64,000 nucleotides of DNA from Nostoc piscinale CENA21 (GCF_001298445.1 NZ_CP012036.1:5072158-5136157), one strand, 5' to 3'; shown: positions 1 through 10,029, numbered from the stretch's first letter. Numbers and translations: made by a program. Notes: generated by a model not told the origin, from the letters alone.

Positions 1-2
1 GT

Positions 3-797
3 TCGGCTTTGTTGGGCGTGTTTGGCGTAATTGTCCTACCTTCGCTAACGCAACCTTTAACTAATTTCTTAACTGCACAAGTAGGAATTAACATCCCTGC
101 ATACGACATTCCCTTATTCACAGGTGCATTAGCAGCAGTGGGGTTGACTGTAATTAGTTGGCGACAACTAGAAGCTGAGGAATGCAAGGGTGTAGGGGTG
201 AAAGGGTGTAAGGGTGTAAGGGAAAACCCAGAAGAATCCATAACTCAACACTCAGCACTCAGCACTCAGCACTCAGCACTCAGCACTCCTACCGAACGCT
301 TATTTGGTCGTTACCAACTACTCAGTGCTTGCTTTGTTGCTTTTGCACATGGTTCTAACGATGTGGGAAATGCGATCGCACCTTTAGCGGCGATCGTTTA
401 TATCAACGCAACTGGTAAAGTACCAATAAATGGTATTGATATCCCCTTGTGGATTTTGGTTGTCGGTGGTGCAGGGATCGTTACAGGTTTAGCGATTTGG
501 GGGAAAAACGTCATTGCTACCATTGGAGAAAACATTATTGCTTTGCAACCTAGTAGTGGATTTTGTGCCGAACTGGCTACCGCCACTACCATTCTTTTAG
601 CATCTCGCTTGGGTTTACCTGTTTCGACATCTCACGCACTGGTTGGGGGTGTAGTGGGGATCGGTATGGTGCAAAGCCTAAACTCGATTAAATTTCAAAC
701 TCTGCAAGGGATCGCTGCTGCATGGTTAATTACAGTGCCTTTGAGTGCGGTTCTCAGTGCAAGTATCTTTAGTATTGCGCGGTTAGTTTGGCACTAA
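3..797 (+). CDS. PiT-family inorganic phosphate permease, 3' part
   Basis: The frame is open from the window edge, so the true start lies upstream; a TTG at 9 is only the first possible start inside the window. The C-terminal half carries the PiT signature G-S-N-D-V-G-N-A-I-A-P (about 345-385) and a second conserved segment S-T-S-H-A-L-V-G-G (about 625-655), with hydrophobic membrane segments between them. The family imports phosphate by cation symport across the inner membrane. The loop between the two halves is unusual: it is encoded by a run of CACTCAG heptamers (about 243-288) that adds a Ser/Thr/Gln/His-rich stretch without breaking the frame. Phosphate as substrate is inferred from family. 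Confidence 0.85.
   Translation, partial: SALLGVFGVIVLPSLTQPLTNFLTAQVGINIPAYDIPLFTGALAAVGLTVISWRQLEAEECKGVGVKGCKGVRENPEESITQHSALSTQHSALSTPTERLFGRYQLLSACFVAFAHGSNDVGNAIAPLAAIVYINATGKVPINGIDIPLWILVVGGAGIVTGLAIWGKNVIATIGENIIALQPSSGFCAELATATTILLASRLGLPVSTSHALVGGVVGIGMVQSLNSIKFQTLQGIAAAWLITVPLSAVLSASIFSIARLVWH
243..288. repeat. Heptameric CACTCAG tandem repeat inside the permease gene
   Basis: About six copies of a 7-bp unit (CACTCAG) in tandem, the short-repeat type scattered in Nostocales genomes. It is preceded at about 185-228 by GGGTGTAAGG-like repeats. Both lie inside the coding frame and encode a loop insertion. Confidence 0.85.
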
Positions 798-1483
798 CTC
801 ACAGTAAGGAGTGGTGGTTTGGCTTCGCCCTTCTCTTATCGGAGATGCTGCGCTAACGGCTACGCTCAAGAAAAGCTGCCCAACTGTTTTGGATTTACTG
901 AGGCAAGTTGTTGATGAATGATTAATTCAAAAAAGACTAGGAGTAAAAATTGCAAAATAAATATTTAAATTATCCTGATGCCGATTACCAACTGATTTGA
1001 AATACTAGAAGTAGCTCAAATATATTTGAGGAAAGAATAATACTTAAAAATTCCCAAGGAAAACAAATTAAGCTCTCAGATAAATGTAAACTGTTGCTAA
1101 AGTTACATTTTAGAATGATTTACATCTAACTTTTACAAAGTTACCACCTGAATCATTTCCAAGCATTTATTTGCAAGTATTTAAAATTTACTGTTGCTAT
1201 CAAAATAACAAGTACTTATATTGAGTGATAGATTTTATATTTTAAAATCTCACTTTTAAAGGATTGAATTTTCTGGCTGATACGTGGCACAAACTATGTG
1301 AAGCTGTACAGCCCACGACTAGATACTTTGCCAAGCTGTGTTCAGCGTGACAAAATTACTTTGATACGTGCAAATCTTGTTAAATTTTTTGGTCTATCTG
1401 ACAAAATACTGAAATTTAGTATGAGCGCCAAGCAAATTTACGGGAAGCAGCTTTATCTTCAAGGTGTTAGAGGTTAGAAGCTA
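798..1483. other. Intergenic region without recognised gene
   Basis: AT-rich spacer between the phosphate permease and the EamA transporter. I see no convincing coding frame, RNA gene or array. It contains a short piece near 826-872 of a repetitive type common in Nostoc intergenic DNA. The promoter of the downstream gene is presumably here but no strong -10/-35 pair stands out. Confidence 0.5.
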
Positions 1484-3670
1484 ATGGGGCGAATTGAAAA
1501 ACGGCCAGACAGCCCGCGAGTTAGAGGCGAACTATCGAGATCAGCAGAAACAGCACTCTGGGCTGTTGTGGAGGATTTAGAAAATCTCCAACAAAATGTG
1601 CTGAGATCATTGCAAGATGAAATAAAACGGTTACAAGCGGACAAAGAACGACTGTACGATGACATTCAAAAACTGCTAGAGGAAAAAGAACACTTACAGC
1701 AAGTGCGACAAATTACCGAACAGCAGGTGTTAATTCGGCAGTTAGCAGAAGTTTTAGCCAAACACATTTCTTCTCAACTGCAATCATCGCTGAAGAATTT
1801 AGCTAACGAACTGAAAATGAGTGGTGCTGATGAACAAGCAGTACTAAAATCGGCAGAAAGTAATGAGCAGATTAAACAAATGCTAGGCAGTTTGGATGAT
1901 ACTCTGACTATTACTTTTAATTCGCTGCAACAAGAACTGAAAAATTATCAAGGTAATTTGTCTCAGCAGTTGGCGCGGATGCAAAGCCAACAACAGCAAG
2001 GCGAAACGATTGTGGAGGAATTAGTTAATCACCTGCGCGGGGAATTAACTAAAGCTATTAAAGAAACTACCCAACCCACAAAGCCATCTCCACCAACGGT
2101 TTTACAACCAGATGAGCCAAAGCTGGAGAGTGCTGTGAAAGCATCGCCACCTACAGTTTTACAATCAAACGAGCGATCGCCTGCCAGTTCTTTTACGGTA
2201 TCTTCAGCCACAGTTTTACAACCAGAGGAGCCGCAGTCGGTAAATTACCCTCTGTTATCAGAAGTCACCAATAAATCGAATGACAACCAAACGACTGCTA
2301 CCTCATCAGAAACATCTCCAGCCGTAATTGTTCCGCCAGTTAAAGAAAGCTTCACTCAGCCAATTTCCATCGCTCCCAAAGACTTTCCCCCCAAAGAAAA
2401 ACCACCGGAACCAATTGTTTTACCGAACAAAGATGTTGCGGAATCTGCATCTAGCAATGTTGAAGCCAGTGAACAAAACGCTGTACTCCGTTTTGATCTG
2501 CCAGAAACGCAAATACAACCTCCTTCTAGCAAAGCTAGTGAGCCAGTTTCTGTTCTCAGTGCAGATTTAGTGGAAAATGAGCCAATCTCTCCACCGCCTG
2601 CACCAGCACGTAGATCCCGAAGACCTAGCAAACCTCAAAGTTTATCGCCAGTGCAGATTGGGTTTTTGCTAGTTGTCTTGTCTACAGTGGTGTCTTCACT
2701 GTATAACGTCGCTGTGAAAATGATGTTCCACCAAAGTTCTGCGGTGGTGGGAAGCTTGGCTATAGAACGGTTGTTATTACCGACTTTGGGGAATATTTTC
2801 TTAATTTTATTGCTGCGCTTGGCGATTGTGGTACCGCTCACGTTGCTGTTAGCCCCGATGATGCACCCCCAAGTTTGGCAAGATATCAAAAACTTAATGG
2901 AATCATTTCAAGGTAAACCTTCAGCAACTAAGGTGAAAGCCCAGAGAGTGTTGCAACTATCAATTGCTAGTGGTTGCTTTTTGTTTTTATCTCAGGTGCT
3001 GATTTACCTGGCTATTGGTCAAGTAACAACGGGTATGGCGATCGCACTATTCTTTATCTATCCCGGTATTAGCGGTTTGTTGTCTTGGCTGTTATTCCGC
3101 GATAAACCCAGTGGCGTGCGTGGGGCTGCGATTAGTGCAATTTTCTTGGGTGAATTATTAGTTTTAGGTGGTGCAGCAATTGCTGGGATCAGCGATTTTT
3201 CTATGGGTAGTGGTGCGGCAATTTTTGGTGGCATCGCTTTTGCCTGCTATGTCATTCTCACCCGCGTCTGCGCCGCTAAACTGCATCCTGTGTCTTTTAC
3301 TTTAATAAGTTTCACCACCATGTTTGTTTTGAGCTTTATTGGTTTGATGTTACCTCTACCAACAGATTGGAGCCTAGCAATTGATGGTTCTAAGTTATTG
3401 GAGATTATTTTAAGTGCTTTTATTTTGGGCGTGCTGACACTGTTAAGCTACGTTCTTAACAATGTTGGTATTGGTAAACTCGGAGCCTTGCGATCGGCAA
3501 TTATTGGCGCAGGCGTACCGATATTAACCGTAGTGTTTGCCGGGTTGTTGATTCAAGAAAATTTAGAAATAATTCAGATTTTTGGCGTGTTATTTGTCAC
3601 TTTTGGTGCAGCGGCTTTTAGCTTTGAGAAAATGCGTCATCAAGTTAAATCGTCAAGTGCTGAAACTTAA
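1484..3670 (+). CDS. EamA/DMT-superfamily transporter with coiled-coil N-terminal extension
   Basis: The C-terminal third (from about residue 388) is a run of about ten hydrophobic helices in two halves, as in drug/metabolite (EamA) transporters, which move small metabolites across the inner membrane; the substrate is not predictable. The N-terminal 380 residues are soluble: residues about 20-190 are rich in Glu, Gln, Leu and Lys with coiled-coil character, and about 190-385 is a Pro/Ser/Glu-rich linker with a repeated P-P-T-V-L-Q motif. Usual EamA proteins have about 300 residues, so this is a fusion or extension. The ATG at 1484 gives the whole coiled coil. It appears to be monocistronic. 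Confidence 0.75.
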   Translation: MGRIEKRPDSPRVRGELSRSAETALWAVVEDLENLQQNVLRSLQDEIKRLQADKERLYDDIQKLLEEKEHLQQVRQITEQQVLIRQLAEVLAKHISSQLQSSLKNLANELKMSGADEQAVLKSAESNEQIKQMLGSLDDTLTITFNSLQQELKNYQGNLSQQLARMQSQQQQGETIVEELVNHLRGELTKAIKETTQPTKPSPPTVLQPDEPKLESAVKASPPTVLQSNERSPASSFTVSSATVLQPEEPQSVNYPLLSEVTNKSNDNQTTATSSETSPAVIVPPVKESFTQPISIAPKDFPPKEKPPEPIVLPNKDVAESASSNVEASEQNAVLRFDLPETQIQPPSSKASEPVSVLSADLVENEPISPPPAPARRSRRPSKPQSLSPVQIGFLLVVLSTVVSSLYNVAVKMMFHQSSAVVGSLAIERLLLPTLGNIFLILLLRLAIVVPLTLLLAPMMHPQVWQDIKNLMESFQGKPSATKVKAQRVLQLSIASGCFLFLSQVLIYLAIGQVTTGMAIALFFIYPGISGLLSWLLFRDKPSGVRGAAISAIFLGELLVLGGAAIAGISDFSMGSGAAIFGGIAFACYVILTRVCAAKLHPVSFTLISFTTMFVLSFIGLMLPLPTDWSLAIDGSKLLEIILSAFILGVLTLLSYVLNNVGIGKLGALRSAIIGAGVPILTVVFAGLLIQENLEIIQIFGVLFVTFGAAAFSFEKMRHQVKSSSAET

Positions 3671-5183
3671 ATGCCGCAAAGTAGCTGTGTGGCAGTGAGG
3701 AAAGTTAAAAGTCGAATGTTAAATAAACTTTTGATTATCTCAACTTTGATTTTTAACTTTTCAATTTTTTATTTTGTTTTAATAATTGTCAATGCACCAC
3801 AACAAACTTAGTAATCAATCTAATACCAATAGTCTTATCCAATTCCCAAAAATTCTGCATACCAACACTTTTTTAGCTCATGTCCGGTTAATCAATAATG
3901 ATTTGGGAAATTGTAATCTCATATCATGTCCGCCTAATTAGTAATAATTTCCTCATCTGTGCAAAAACCTGAAAAGTCTTTCTCCCCCTGTCCCCTGCCC
4001 CCTGCGGTTCCTTCATGATAAGTCTTTGATCGGACATGATATTAATGGTCAGTCTTTCACCAACAGCAACATTACCCTTGGTATCAGTCTAAAAGTCAAA
4101 CAATATAAAATCTGGTAATTGCATTACGACATCAGATACCTGTATATTTTATGAATATCAACGTCCAACAGCATTTTGACTAACTTTTCTCCTGGTTAAC
4201 ACCCAAATATTTAGTACAAAAGAAATAATAAAGCTGCTATTCCTGTACGTAATTTGCAATTCTAATACTGAGAATATTGAAACATATTCGTTGCTGCTCC
4301 CTACCTCAAAACATAGGTTTTAGCGTCAAAATAAGCAACAAAATTATCAGATACTACAGGCAGTAAAAGCGGCTTTTTTATATTGATTGAAATATCAGGA
4401 ATCCTTAATAATTACTAGTATGTAAACTAGAAACTAGAGAGTCTTAATATAATATTAAGATTGAATTAATTTACATAAACTTGATACAAAAGCTGACAGA
4501 ATCGAATATCATGATTAAAGGCAATAAACGGTATTTCGGACTGGGAATTATCTACCTGATTTGAGGAATTAGATTTCTCTAAGTACTAACTACCTAAAGA
4601 TGCCAGAAATTCGCCGAAAGCTGTGAGCATTATGGTAGTCTACTACTATCTACTAAACCTGTAATTTGATTCAAGTTCAGTAGATGATTGACTCTCAGAT
4701 TACTCATCACTAATAGGAAATCGACGAGTAACCAGAATTCTCTACAATCCCAAAGAAAGCACTCATTCTTGGGAAAGGTGCATACCATCAAGTCCATCGG
4801 CTAGTTAGGTGTTGCCACAATCAGGAAGCATTTCTCTGTTTGTGAACTAATATTAGGATGCAACATTCTGGCTAACGAAGACAATCTTTATAGATTAAAT
4901 CGGAAAAATAGATGGTTTTGTAATTGGTATGACAAGTAGAGGAATTTTATGGTTATTTGTGAGTCTGTCAGGAAAGGATGACAATAGCCAAGTCAACTAA
5001 ACTTCTTTTTAGTAGTGATTTGCTATATAATTCGGAGCCATTGGCAATTTCGACTGCTAGTAACCTGAAAGTCACAGCATCCTAGAAAGTCTCAAGTAAC
5101 AATATCGCCTAAAGTTTGGGTGTATACTACTTACTTCCCTCTGACTATAAATCTGTAAACGTGCTATTTAACTGTCTGTAAAT
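3671..5183. other. Long intergenic region upstream of hetR
   Basis: About 1.5 kb with no convincing gene. Near 3875-4040 the phrase CATGTCCG (and the related CGGACATGA) recurs next to TTAAT-rich copies, a decayed repeat. The rest is the long AT-rich leader typical of hetR, which in Anabaena is transcribed from several start sites, some controlled by nitrogen and by HetR itself. I did not identify a definite NtcA or HetR box by eye. Confidence 0.5.
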
Positions 5184-6083
5184 ATGAGTAACGACATAGA
5201 TCTGATCAAACAACTTGGCCCTAGTGCAATGGATCAGATCATGCTTTATCTGGCTTTTAGTGCTATGCGGACGAGTGGGCACAGGCATGGAGCATTCTTA
5301 GATGCAGCAGCTACGGCAGCTAAGTGTGCAATTTATATGACCTATCTTGAACAGGGACAAAACCTGAGAATGACAGGTCATTTGCACCACCTGGAGCCAA
5401 AAAGGGTCAAAATTATTGTTGAAGAAGTCAGACAAGCTCTGACAGAAGGCAAGTTGCTAAAAATGCTGGGTTCTCAAGAACCGCGCTATTTAATTCAACT
5501 GCCCTACGTCTGGATGGAAAAATACCCTTGGCAACCAGGGCGATCCCGCGTGCCAGGAACTAGTCTGACAAGTGAAGAGAAAAAACAAATTGAGCAAAAA
5601 TTGCCTGGTAACTTGCCAGACGCGCAATTAGTTAGTTCGTTTGAATTTCTCGAACTAATTGAATTTTTGCATAAGCGATCGCAAGAAGTCCTCCCGCCTG
5701 AACATCAAATGCCCTTGAGTGAAGCCTTGGCAGAACACATCAAGCGCCGCCTACTTTATTCAGGTACAGTGACAAGAATTGATTCACCTTGGGGAATGCC
5801 CTTCTATGCACTAACTCGTCCTTTTTACGCACCAGCAGATGATCAAGAACGTACCTATATCATGCTAGAAGATACAGCTCGGTATTTTCGGATGATGAGA
5901 AACTGGGCGGAAAAACGACCAAATTCCATGCGTGCTTTAGAAGAACTGGATATTCCTCCAGAAAAGTGGGATCAAGCAATGGAGGAACTTGATGAAGTTA
6001 TCCGCGCTTGGGCAGATAAATATCACCAAAGTGGTGGTATTCCCATGATTTTACAGATGGTTTTTGGTAGAAAAGAAGATTAA
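5184..6083 (+). CDS. hetR: Heterocyst differentiation master regulator HetR
   Basis: A 299-residue protein matching HetR along its whole length, including the N-terminal S-A-M-R-T-S-G-H-R-H-G segment and the conserved R-Y-L-I-Q-L-P-Y-V-W. Gly36 and Cys48, known to matter for function and dimerisation in Anabaena HetR, are present. HetR is a DNA-binding protein that starts heterocyst development under nitrogen limitation and is inhibited by PatS/HetN RGSGR peptides, which bind its C-terminal hood domain. The C-terminus (about residues 238-299) is less like Anabaena HetR than the rest, for example Pro and Trp in the P-P-E-K-W segment. The gene stands alone after a long leader. Its presence strongly supports a filamentous heterocystous host. 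Confidence 0.97.
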   Translation: MSNDIDLIKQLGPSAMDQIMLYLAFSAMRTSGHRHGAFLDAAATAAKCAIYMTYLEQGQNLRMTGHLHHLEPKRVKIIVEEVRQALTEGKLLKMLGSQEPRYLIQLPYVWMEKYPWQPGRSRVPGTSLTSEEKKQIEQKLPGNLPDAQLVSSFEFLELIEFLHKRSQEVLPPEHQMPLSEALAEHIKRRLLYSGTVTRIDSPWGMPFYALTRPFYAPADDQERTYIMLEDTARYFRMMRNWAEKRPNSMRALEELDIPPEKWDQAMEELDEVIRAWADKYHQSGGIPMILQMVFGRKED

Positions 6084-6381
6084 CACTTCCGGCTCATAAA
6101 AAGTAAGCATCCTAACACTCAACAACCGGGAAATCTCAAATTACATGTACAATCATTACGACGGGTAGGCTCCTGCTGCAAAATTTAGAGACATTGTTAG
6201 CTTTTTGTCTCGAATGGCAGGATGCTTCCGTTGCCATCCACACTTATAAATTGGATGATTCAGTATTTTATTAGCTTCTATAAATAGACAGGGTTATTTT
6301 TTAGTCAACGGTCTGTAGTTAAAGTTAAAAGGTGAGTCACTAGAGACAGTTGACCAAATAATTAAGTAAGTAATATTAAGT

Positions 6382-6960
6382 TTAGGGCGTTGTGGGTGAA
6401 AGAGTTAGCCCATTAGCAGTTTCACTAGCGTCAATACAAGTATCTAACGCCTGCATTGGTGTCAAAGGAATTTCCCTACGCAAACCAACCACACAGTCCG
6501 CAAAAGTGATAGGTAATAAACTACGACCACAATAATTTAAAACGGCAGAGTTAATTTCTTCTTTGGTATTGAGACTGACTCCAACAACACAACTAGCTAA
6601 TTCTTTAGGACGACGCGCCCTCGAACAGTAAGCTAAAGCATCGGTTGGGCTAATTTTTGTTCTTTGTTTAATAGTCGCCACACAAGCAGATAAATCTCTG
6701 GGACGTATTGCTGTAGCACAACCTTGGGCTGCGGCTGCTTGTGTAACACCTGCTTTTAGAAGTTGCGCCGCACAAGCACGGTAACTCTCGTGGTCATCAG
6801 CAAATAATATCAGTGCTGGGCTGGGAAGACTAGATATCAACATTCCTGCTATAGCCAAAACGGGTGTCGCCCAGCGAATGTTTTGGGTGTTGAGTATCCC
6901 AGAAATAGACTGACCTTGAGGCTTTCTTGCTTTACTCACTTTTTGTGTTTCCATTGCCAT
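6382..6960 (-). CDS. Exported/membrane-anchored Cys-repeat protein, unknown function
   Basis: A 192-residue protein. After a basic N-terminus comes one hydrophobic segment at about residues 30-52 (signal peptide or anchor). The rest holds repeated units of about 35-40 residues with two Cys each, of the form A-x2-C ... L/F-A-S-C-V-V-G-V, for example around residues 62, 80, 93, 111, 124, 143 and 155. The spacing suggests pairs of disulfides outside the cytoplasm. I do not recognise a named family. It lies convergent to hetR and divergent from rpsD. A conserved cyanobacterial hypothetical is my best description. Confidence 0.7.
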   Translation of the reverse strand: MAMETQKVSKARKPQGQSISGILNTQNIRWATPVLAIAGMLISSLPSPALILFADDHESYRACAAQLLKAGVTQAAAAQGCATAIRPRDLSACVATIKQRTKISPTDALAYCSRARRPKELASCVVGVSLNTKEEINSAVLNYCGRSLLPITFADCVVGLRREIPLTPMQALDTCIDASETANGLTLSPTTP

Positions 6961-7159
6961 TGTTCCAAAACCCTCAGTTATGCTAACTCAAATGTAAGCC
7001 AACTCTGCTTGACATTCTCAATTCTGGTGCTTGGCTCTTAAATTCTGATATTTATAAATTTTTGATGATTAAATTTTGGATTTTTGGCATTTTTCATTTA
7101 CAGATATTTATAATAGTATGTCTGGGTAAAGTTTAAACAGGATTAAATTAAGGAAACTC

Positions 7160-7768
7160 ATGTCCCGATACAGAGGGCCACGCCTCAGAATTGTACGTCG
7201 CTTAGGCGAATTACCAGGATTAACTCGTAAAAGCGCAAGACGCGCCTATCCGCCCGGTCAACATGGTCAGAACCGCAAAAAGCGTTCTGAATATGCTGTC
7301 CGTCTCGAAGAAAAGCAAAAACTCCGTTGTAACTACGGTCTGACAGAAAAGCAACTGCTCCGCTATGTCCGTAAAGCCAGACGTGTTACTGGTTCTACCG
7401 GACAGGTGTTATTGCAATTGCTAGAAATGCGCTTAGATAATACCGTTTTCCGCTTGGGTATGGCTCCCACAATTCCAGCAGCGCGTCAGCTGGTAAATCA
7501 CGGTCATGTCACAGTCAATGGTCGTGTAGTTAATATTCCCAGCTATCAGTGCCGCCCTGGTGAGGTAATTGCTGTTCGGGATAAAGCACAATCACGGAAG
7601 TTGGTAGAAACTAACTTACAATATCCCGGTTTGGCTAACCTTCCCAGCCATTTGGAATTTGACAAAAACAAGCTGACTGGTAAAGTTAACGGTGTCATTG
7701 AACGCGAGTGGGTGGCTTTACAAGTTAACGAACTGCTGGTTGTGGAATACTATTCACGACAAGCGTAA
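7160..7768 (+). CDS. rpsD: 30S ribosomal protein S4
   Basis: 202 residues with the full S4 pattern: N-terminal M-S-R-Y-R-G-P-R-L-R-I, the conserved Y-P-P-G-Q-H-G-Q segment, and the S4 RNA-binding domain from about residue 90 (R-L-D-N-T-V-F-R-L-G ... A-R-Q-L-V-N-H-G-H). S4 binds 16S rRNA first in assembly of the small subunit. The start at 7160 follows an AAGGAAA ribosome site. Heptameric repeats follow the stop. Confidence 0.97.
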   Translation: MSRYRGPRLRIVRRLGELPGLTRKSARRAYPPGQHGQNRKKRSEYAVRLEEKQKLRCNYGLTEKQLLRYVRKARRVTGSTGQVLLQLLEMRLDNTVFRLGMAPTIPAARQLVNHGHVTVNGRVVNIPSYQCRPGEVIAVRDKAQSRKLVETNLQYPGLANLPSHLEFDKNKLTGKVNGVIEREWVALQVNELLVVEYYSRQA

Positions 7769-7770
7769 GG

Positions 7771-7802
7771 AAGTGCTGAGTGCTGAGTGCTGAGTGCTGA
7801 GT
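7771..7802. repeat. Heptameric GTGCTGA tandem repeat
   Basis: Four copies of a 7-bp unit directly after rpsD. This is the reverse complement of the CAGCACT unit seen at 243-288 and elsewhere in this window. Confidence 0.85.
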
Positions 7803-7846
7803 AATTAAACAGCCTCAAATCTCAGAACTCATTACTCAACAAAGTT

Positions 7847-8833
7847 TTATCCTCCAATTTGTGACATAGTACGGCTGTATGTGCCAGTAGTACCGGAGTC
7901 GCGGCCTTTAAAGTTAATTTCTGGCTTGATAGCTAATAAGTGTCTTACCTGTTCTCGTAACTGGTGGATGCTGACACCAGAACGCAGAGCAGTTTTTAAA
8001 TCTAATTGACCAGTTTCATTTAATAAGCAGGGTCTTAACCAACCATCGGCGCTGAATCGCATCCGGTTACAACGATCGCAAAAACATTCTGACATCTGGC
8101 TAATAAATCCCAGTGTGCCTTTTGCGCCCGGAATTTGAAAAACATCAGCAGGCCCATTACCACGAATTTGTGATTCTGTCAATCCCCATTGTTTACGAAT
8201 GCGTTGGCGTAAATCCGTAGAAGAAACCCAACCGCGATCGCCAAATAATTGCCAATTACCAATCGGCATAAATTCAATAAATCGGACGTGCCACTGTTTG
8301 TCAATGGTGAGGGCAGCTAAATCGAGAATTTCGTGGTCGTTGACACCGGGGATCACCACTACATTCAGCTTCAGAGGGTTGAATCCCACTTTGTAGGCGG
8401 CTTGAATACCATCCCAGACTTGTTGCCAGCGAGAACGCCCATGATTGCCGATAATTTGATCAAAGATATCGGGATCAAGGGAATCTAAACTAATATTTAT
8501 TCGGCGTAAACCTGCTTCATAAAGATTTTTGGCGATGGGTGAAAGTAAAAACCCGTTGGTTGTCATTGATAAGTCTTGGGTTTCGCTGAATGATGCGATC
8601 GCCTTGACTAAATCTACTACACCAGGACGCAGTAGAGGTTCCCCTCCAGTTAAACGAAATCGTGTAAAACCAACAGGGATAAACACCTCTTGAATCAAAG
8701 TCAGTAGTTCCGCGTCAGAGAGTAGTTGTTGCTTGAGGGCATATTCTAGTTCTGCACCCTCCGGCATACAGTATTGACAGCGAAAATTACAGCGATCAAT
8801 TAAACTAATGCGGAGATAGTCTACCTGGTTCAT
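7847..8833 (-). CDS. moaA: GTP 3',8-cyclase (molybdenum cofactor biosynthesis protein A)
   Basis: A radical SAM enzyme that converts GTP to 3',8-cyclo-7,8-dihydro-GTP, the first step to molybdopterin. The N-terminal iron-sulfur motif is C-N-F-R-C-Q-Y-C, followed by the radical SAM stretch T-G-G-E-P-L-L-R-P. The C-terminal cluster is C-F-C-D-R-C-N-R-M-R-F with a further Cys in L-R-P-C. The protein ends in G-G, as MoaA does. I chose ATG 8833 because it begins just before the conserved Y-L-R-I-S-L-I-D-R-C; the longer frame to 8887 adds 18 unconserved residues. The partner gene moaE lies at about 58.6-59.1 kb on the other side of the mobile element. Confidence 0.93.
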   Translation of the reverse strand: MNQVDYLRISLIDRCNFRCQYCMPEGAELEYALKQQLLSDAELLTLIQEVFIPVGFTRFRLTGGEPLLRPGVVDLVKAIASFSETQDLSMTTNGFLLSPIAKNLYEAGLRRINISLDSLDPDIFDQIIGNHGRSRWQQVWDGIQAAYKVGFNPLKLNVVVIPGVNDHEILDLAALTIDKQWHVRFIEFMPIGNWQLFGDRGWVSSTDLRQRIRKQWGLTESQIRGNGPADVFQIPGAKGTLGFISQMSECFCDRCNRMRFSADGWLRPCLLNETGQLDLKTALRSGVSIHQLREQVRHLLAIKPEINFKGRDSGTTGTYSRTMSQIGG

Positions 8834-8937
8834 TGTCAGAAATTTACCAACTTTGCCGATTAGACCCCAAGTGTAACGCAGTAGCACTTGAGGATGAAAA
8901 GCAGTAGTCCTTAAGACATCCCTTGAAGCAATGAGAG

Positions 8938-9291
8938 TTACTCTGGTTGATCAATTAACTTGAAGCCCCAAGGTTTTAAAGCGGCGATCGCAATTTCTGG
9001 ATCAATACCTTCATAAACTTCCCATTCATAAGGGTGTTCTTTGGGGTGTCCTTCACCAACGTTACCAGCAACCTTGATTACCGGAAAATTCGCCACGCGA
9101 TCGCGTTCTAATCTTTTCGGTACTACCAGCCGGACTTTATGACCAATAAACTTGGTTGTACTTTCATTTGCTATAGATTCCCGGATTAAACAGATATCAC
9201 CAGCGGTCCCCAAGTCGTTTGGTAGATGTAGAGAAAGGATATGTAAGTCGCTGGTTTGATGGGTCTTTTGATCGGTCGCATTATCTGTAAT
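8938..9291 (-). CDS. Small conserved protein of unknown function; start codon unclear
   Basis: The first conventional start is TTG at 9213 (91 residues), but the frame stays open and protein-like upstream (H-I-L-S-L-H-L-P-N-D-L-G), to a TGA near 9317 with no ATG, GTG or TTG on the way. The extent given starts at ATT 9291 (I-T-D-N-A-T-D), which reads like a mutated or non-canonical ATG start; this is inference. The body is rich in conserved-looking turns (K-V-A-G-N-V-G-E-G-H-P and E-W-E-V-Y-E-G-I-D). I do not recognise a domain of known function. It lies 104 bp upstream of moaA on the same strand. Confidence 0.6.
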   Translation of the reverse strand: MTDNATDQKTHQTSDLHILSLHLPNDLGTAGDICLIRESIANESTTKFIGHKVRLVVPKRLERDRVANFPVIKVAGNVGEGHPKEHPYEWEVYEGIDPEIAIAALKPWGFKLIDQPE

Positions 9292-9591
9292 CCTTAAACA
9301 AGGCGTGAGAACTCATACAAGTGTTGTTGATTGCTTGCTACAGCTATTTTAATCTCGCAACCTCACCAACATAACGTTTATTGGGTTTTCCTAACAACTG
9401 GGAATAACGTCTTGTCATACATCCTTCATGATTAATCAGATCCCCGACTTTTTTGAGAAGTCGGGGATATAAGCGTTGGCGTGTAAGTCGAGATTATGAG
9501 CGATCGCAAACAATATCGCAATCCTAAATGACTTGCAAACATTTCTCTCCTGTGTTTCCCATGCCATCCTTGTCTCTTTTGTGCCTAAATC
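9292..9591. other. Intergenic region with hairpin
   Basis: No gene seen. It holds a strong inverted repeat at 9440-9468 (arms ATCCCCGACTT and AAGTCGGGGAT), which could be a terminator or a dispersed repeat; a related half copy occurs near 25199-25230. Confidence 0.5.
9440..9468. repeat. Inverted repeat, ATCCCCGACTT arms
   Basis: Perfect 11-bp arms around a short TTTTGAG loop. A similar sequence lies between hemN and the heme oxygenase gene (about 25199-25230), so this is probably a dispersed repeat rather than a gene-specific terminator. Confidence 0.7.
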
Positions 9592-10015
9592 CTACTCCAA
9601 ATGCTTCACAGGTAATGATGCCAAGTTTTCCAAACAATGAGCGACTTCTTTTCGGTGACAGCAATTGGGGTTCATTTCAGCACACAACAGTAGAATATTA
9701 CCTTTTTGAGCCAGTTGTGCAATTTCATGTAAAGCTTGGTCAGCTTCTTCCTGATTAACAGGAATCCAATTTTCCTTACCAGAAGTATTACCTAAAGCAG
9801 TTTTAGAAATATATTCAATATTATTTGATTCACATAATATTTTAATTTGTTCGCTGTACCATTTTCGACTCCAAGCACGAGGAACCATTCTCACATCAAC
9901 AACATATTCAACATTAAATTTTTTTTAAATATTCCAAGAATTCAGCATAATCTTTGCGATTACCATATCCAAAGGTAAAAATACACTTTATGCTTTCCAA
10001 GTCTTTAATCATCAT
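9592..10015 (-). pseudogene. DUF488-family protein gene with a +1 frameshift
   Basis: The main frame (9592-9894) ends in a C-A-E-M-N-P-N-C-C-H-R motif typical of DUF488 proteins, which are small and of unsettled function. The N-terminal part is in another frame: it starts at ATG 10015 or 10012 and reads I-K-D-L-E-S-I-K ... T-F-G-Y-G-N-R to a run of eight A (9919-9926, T on the + strand), where it hits a stop. With seven A the frames join as E-Y-L-K-K-F-N-V-E-Y-V-V-D-V-R-M-V-P, a normal DUF488 start. It is therefore an otherwise intact gene with one extra base, by mutation or sequencing error. The gene at 10030-10834 lies just upstream on the same strand. Confidence 0.7.
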
Positions 10016-10029
10016 TTTTTACTTACTTA

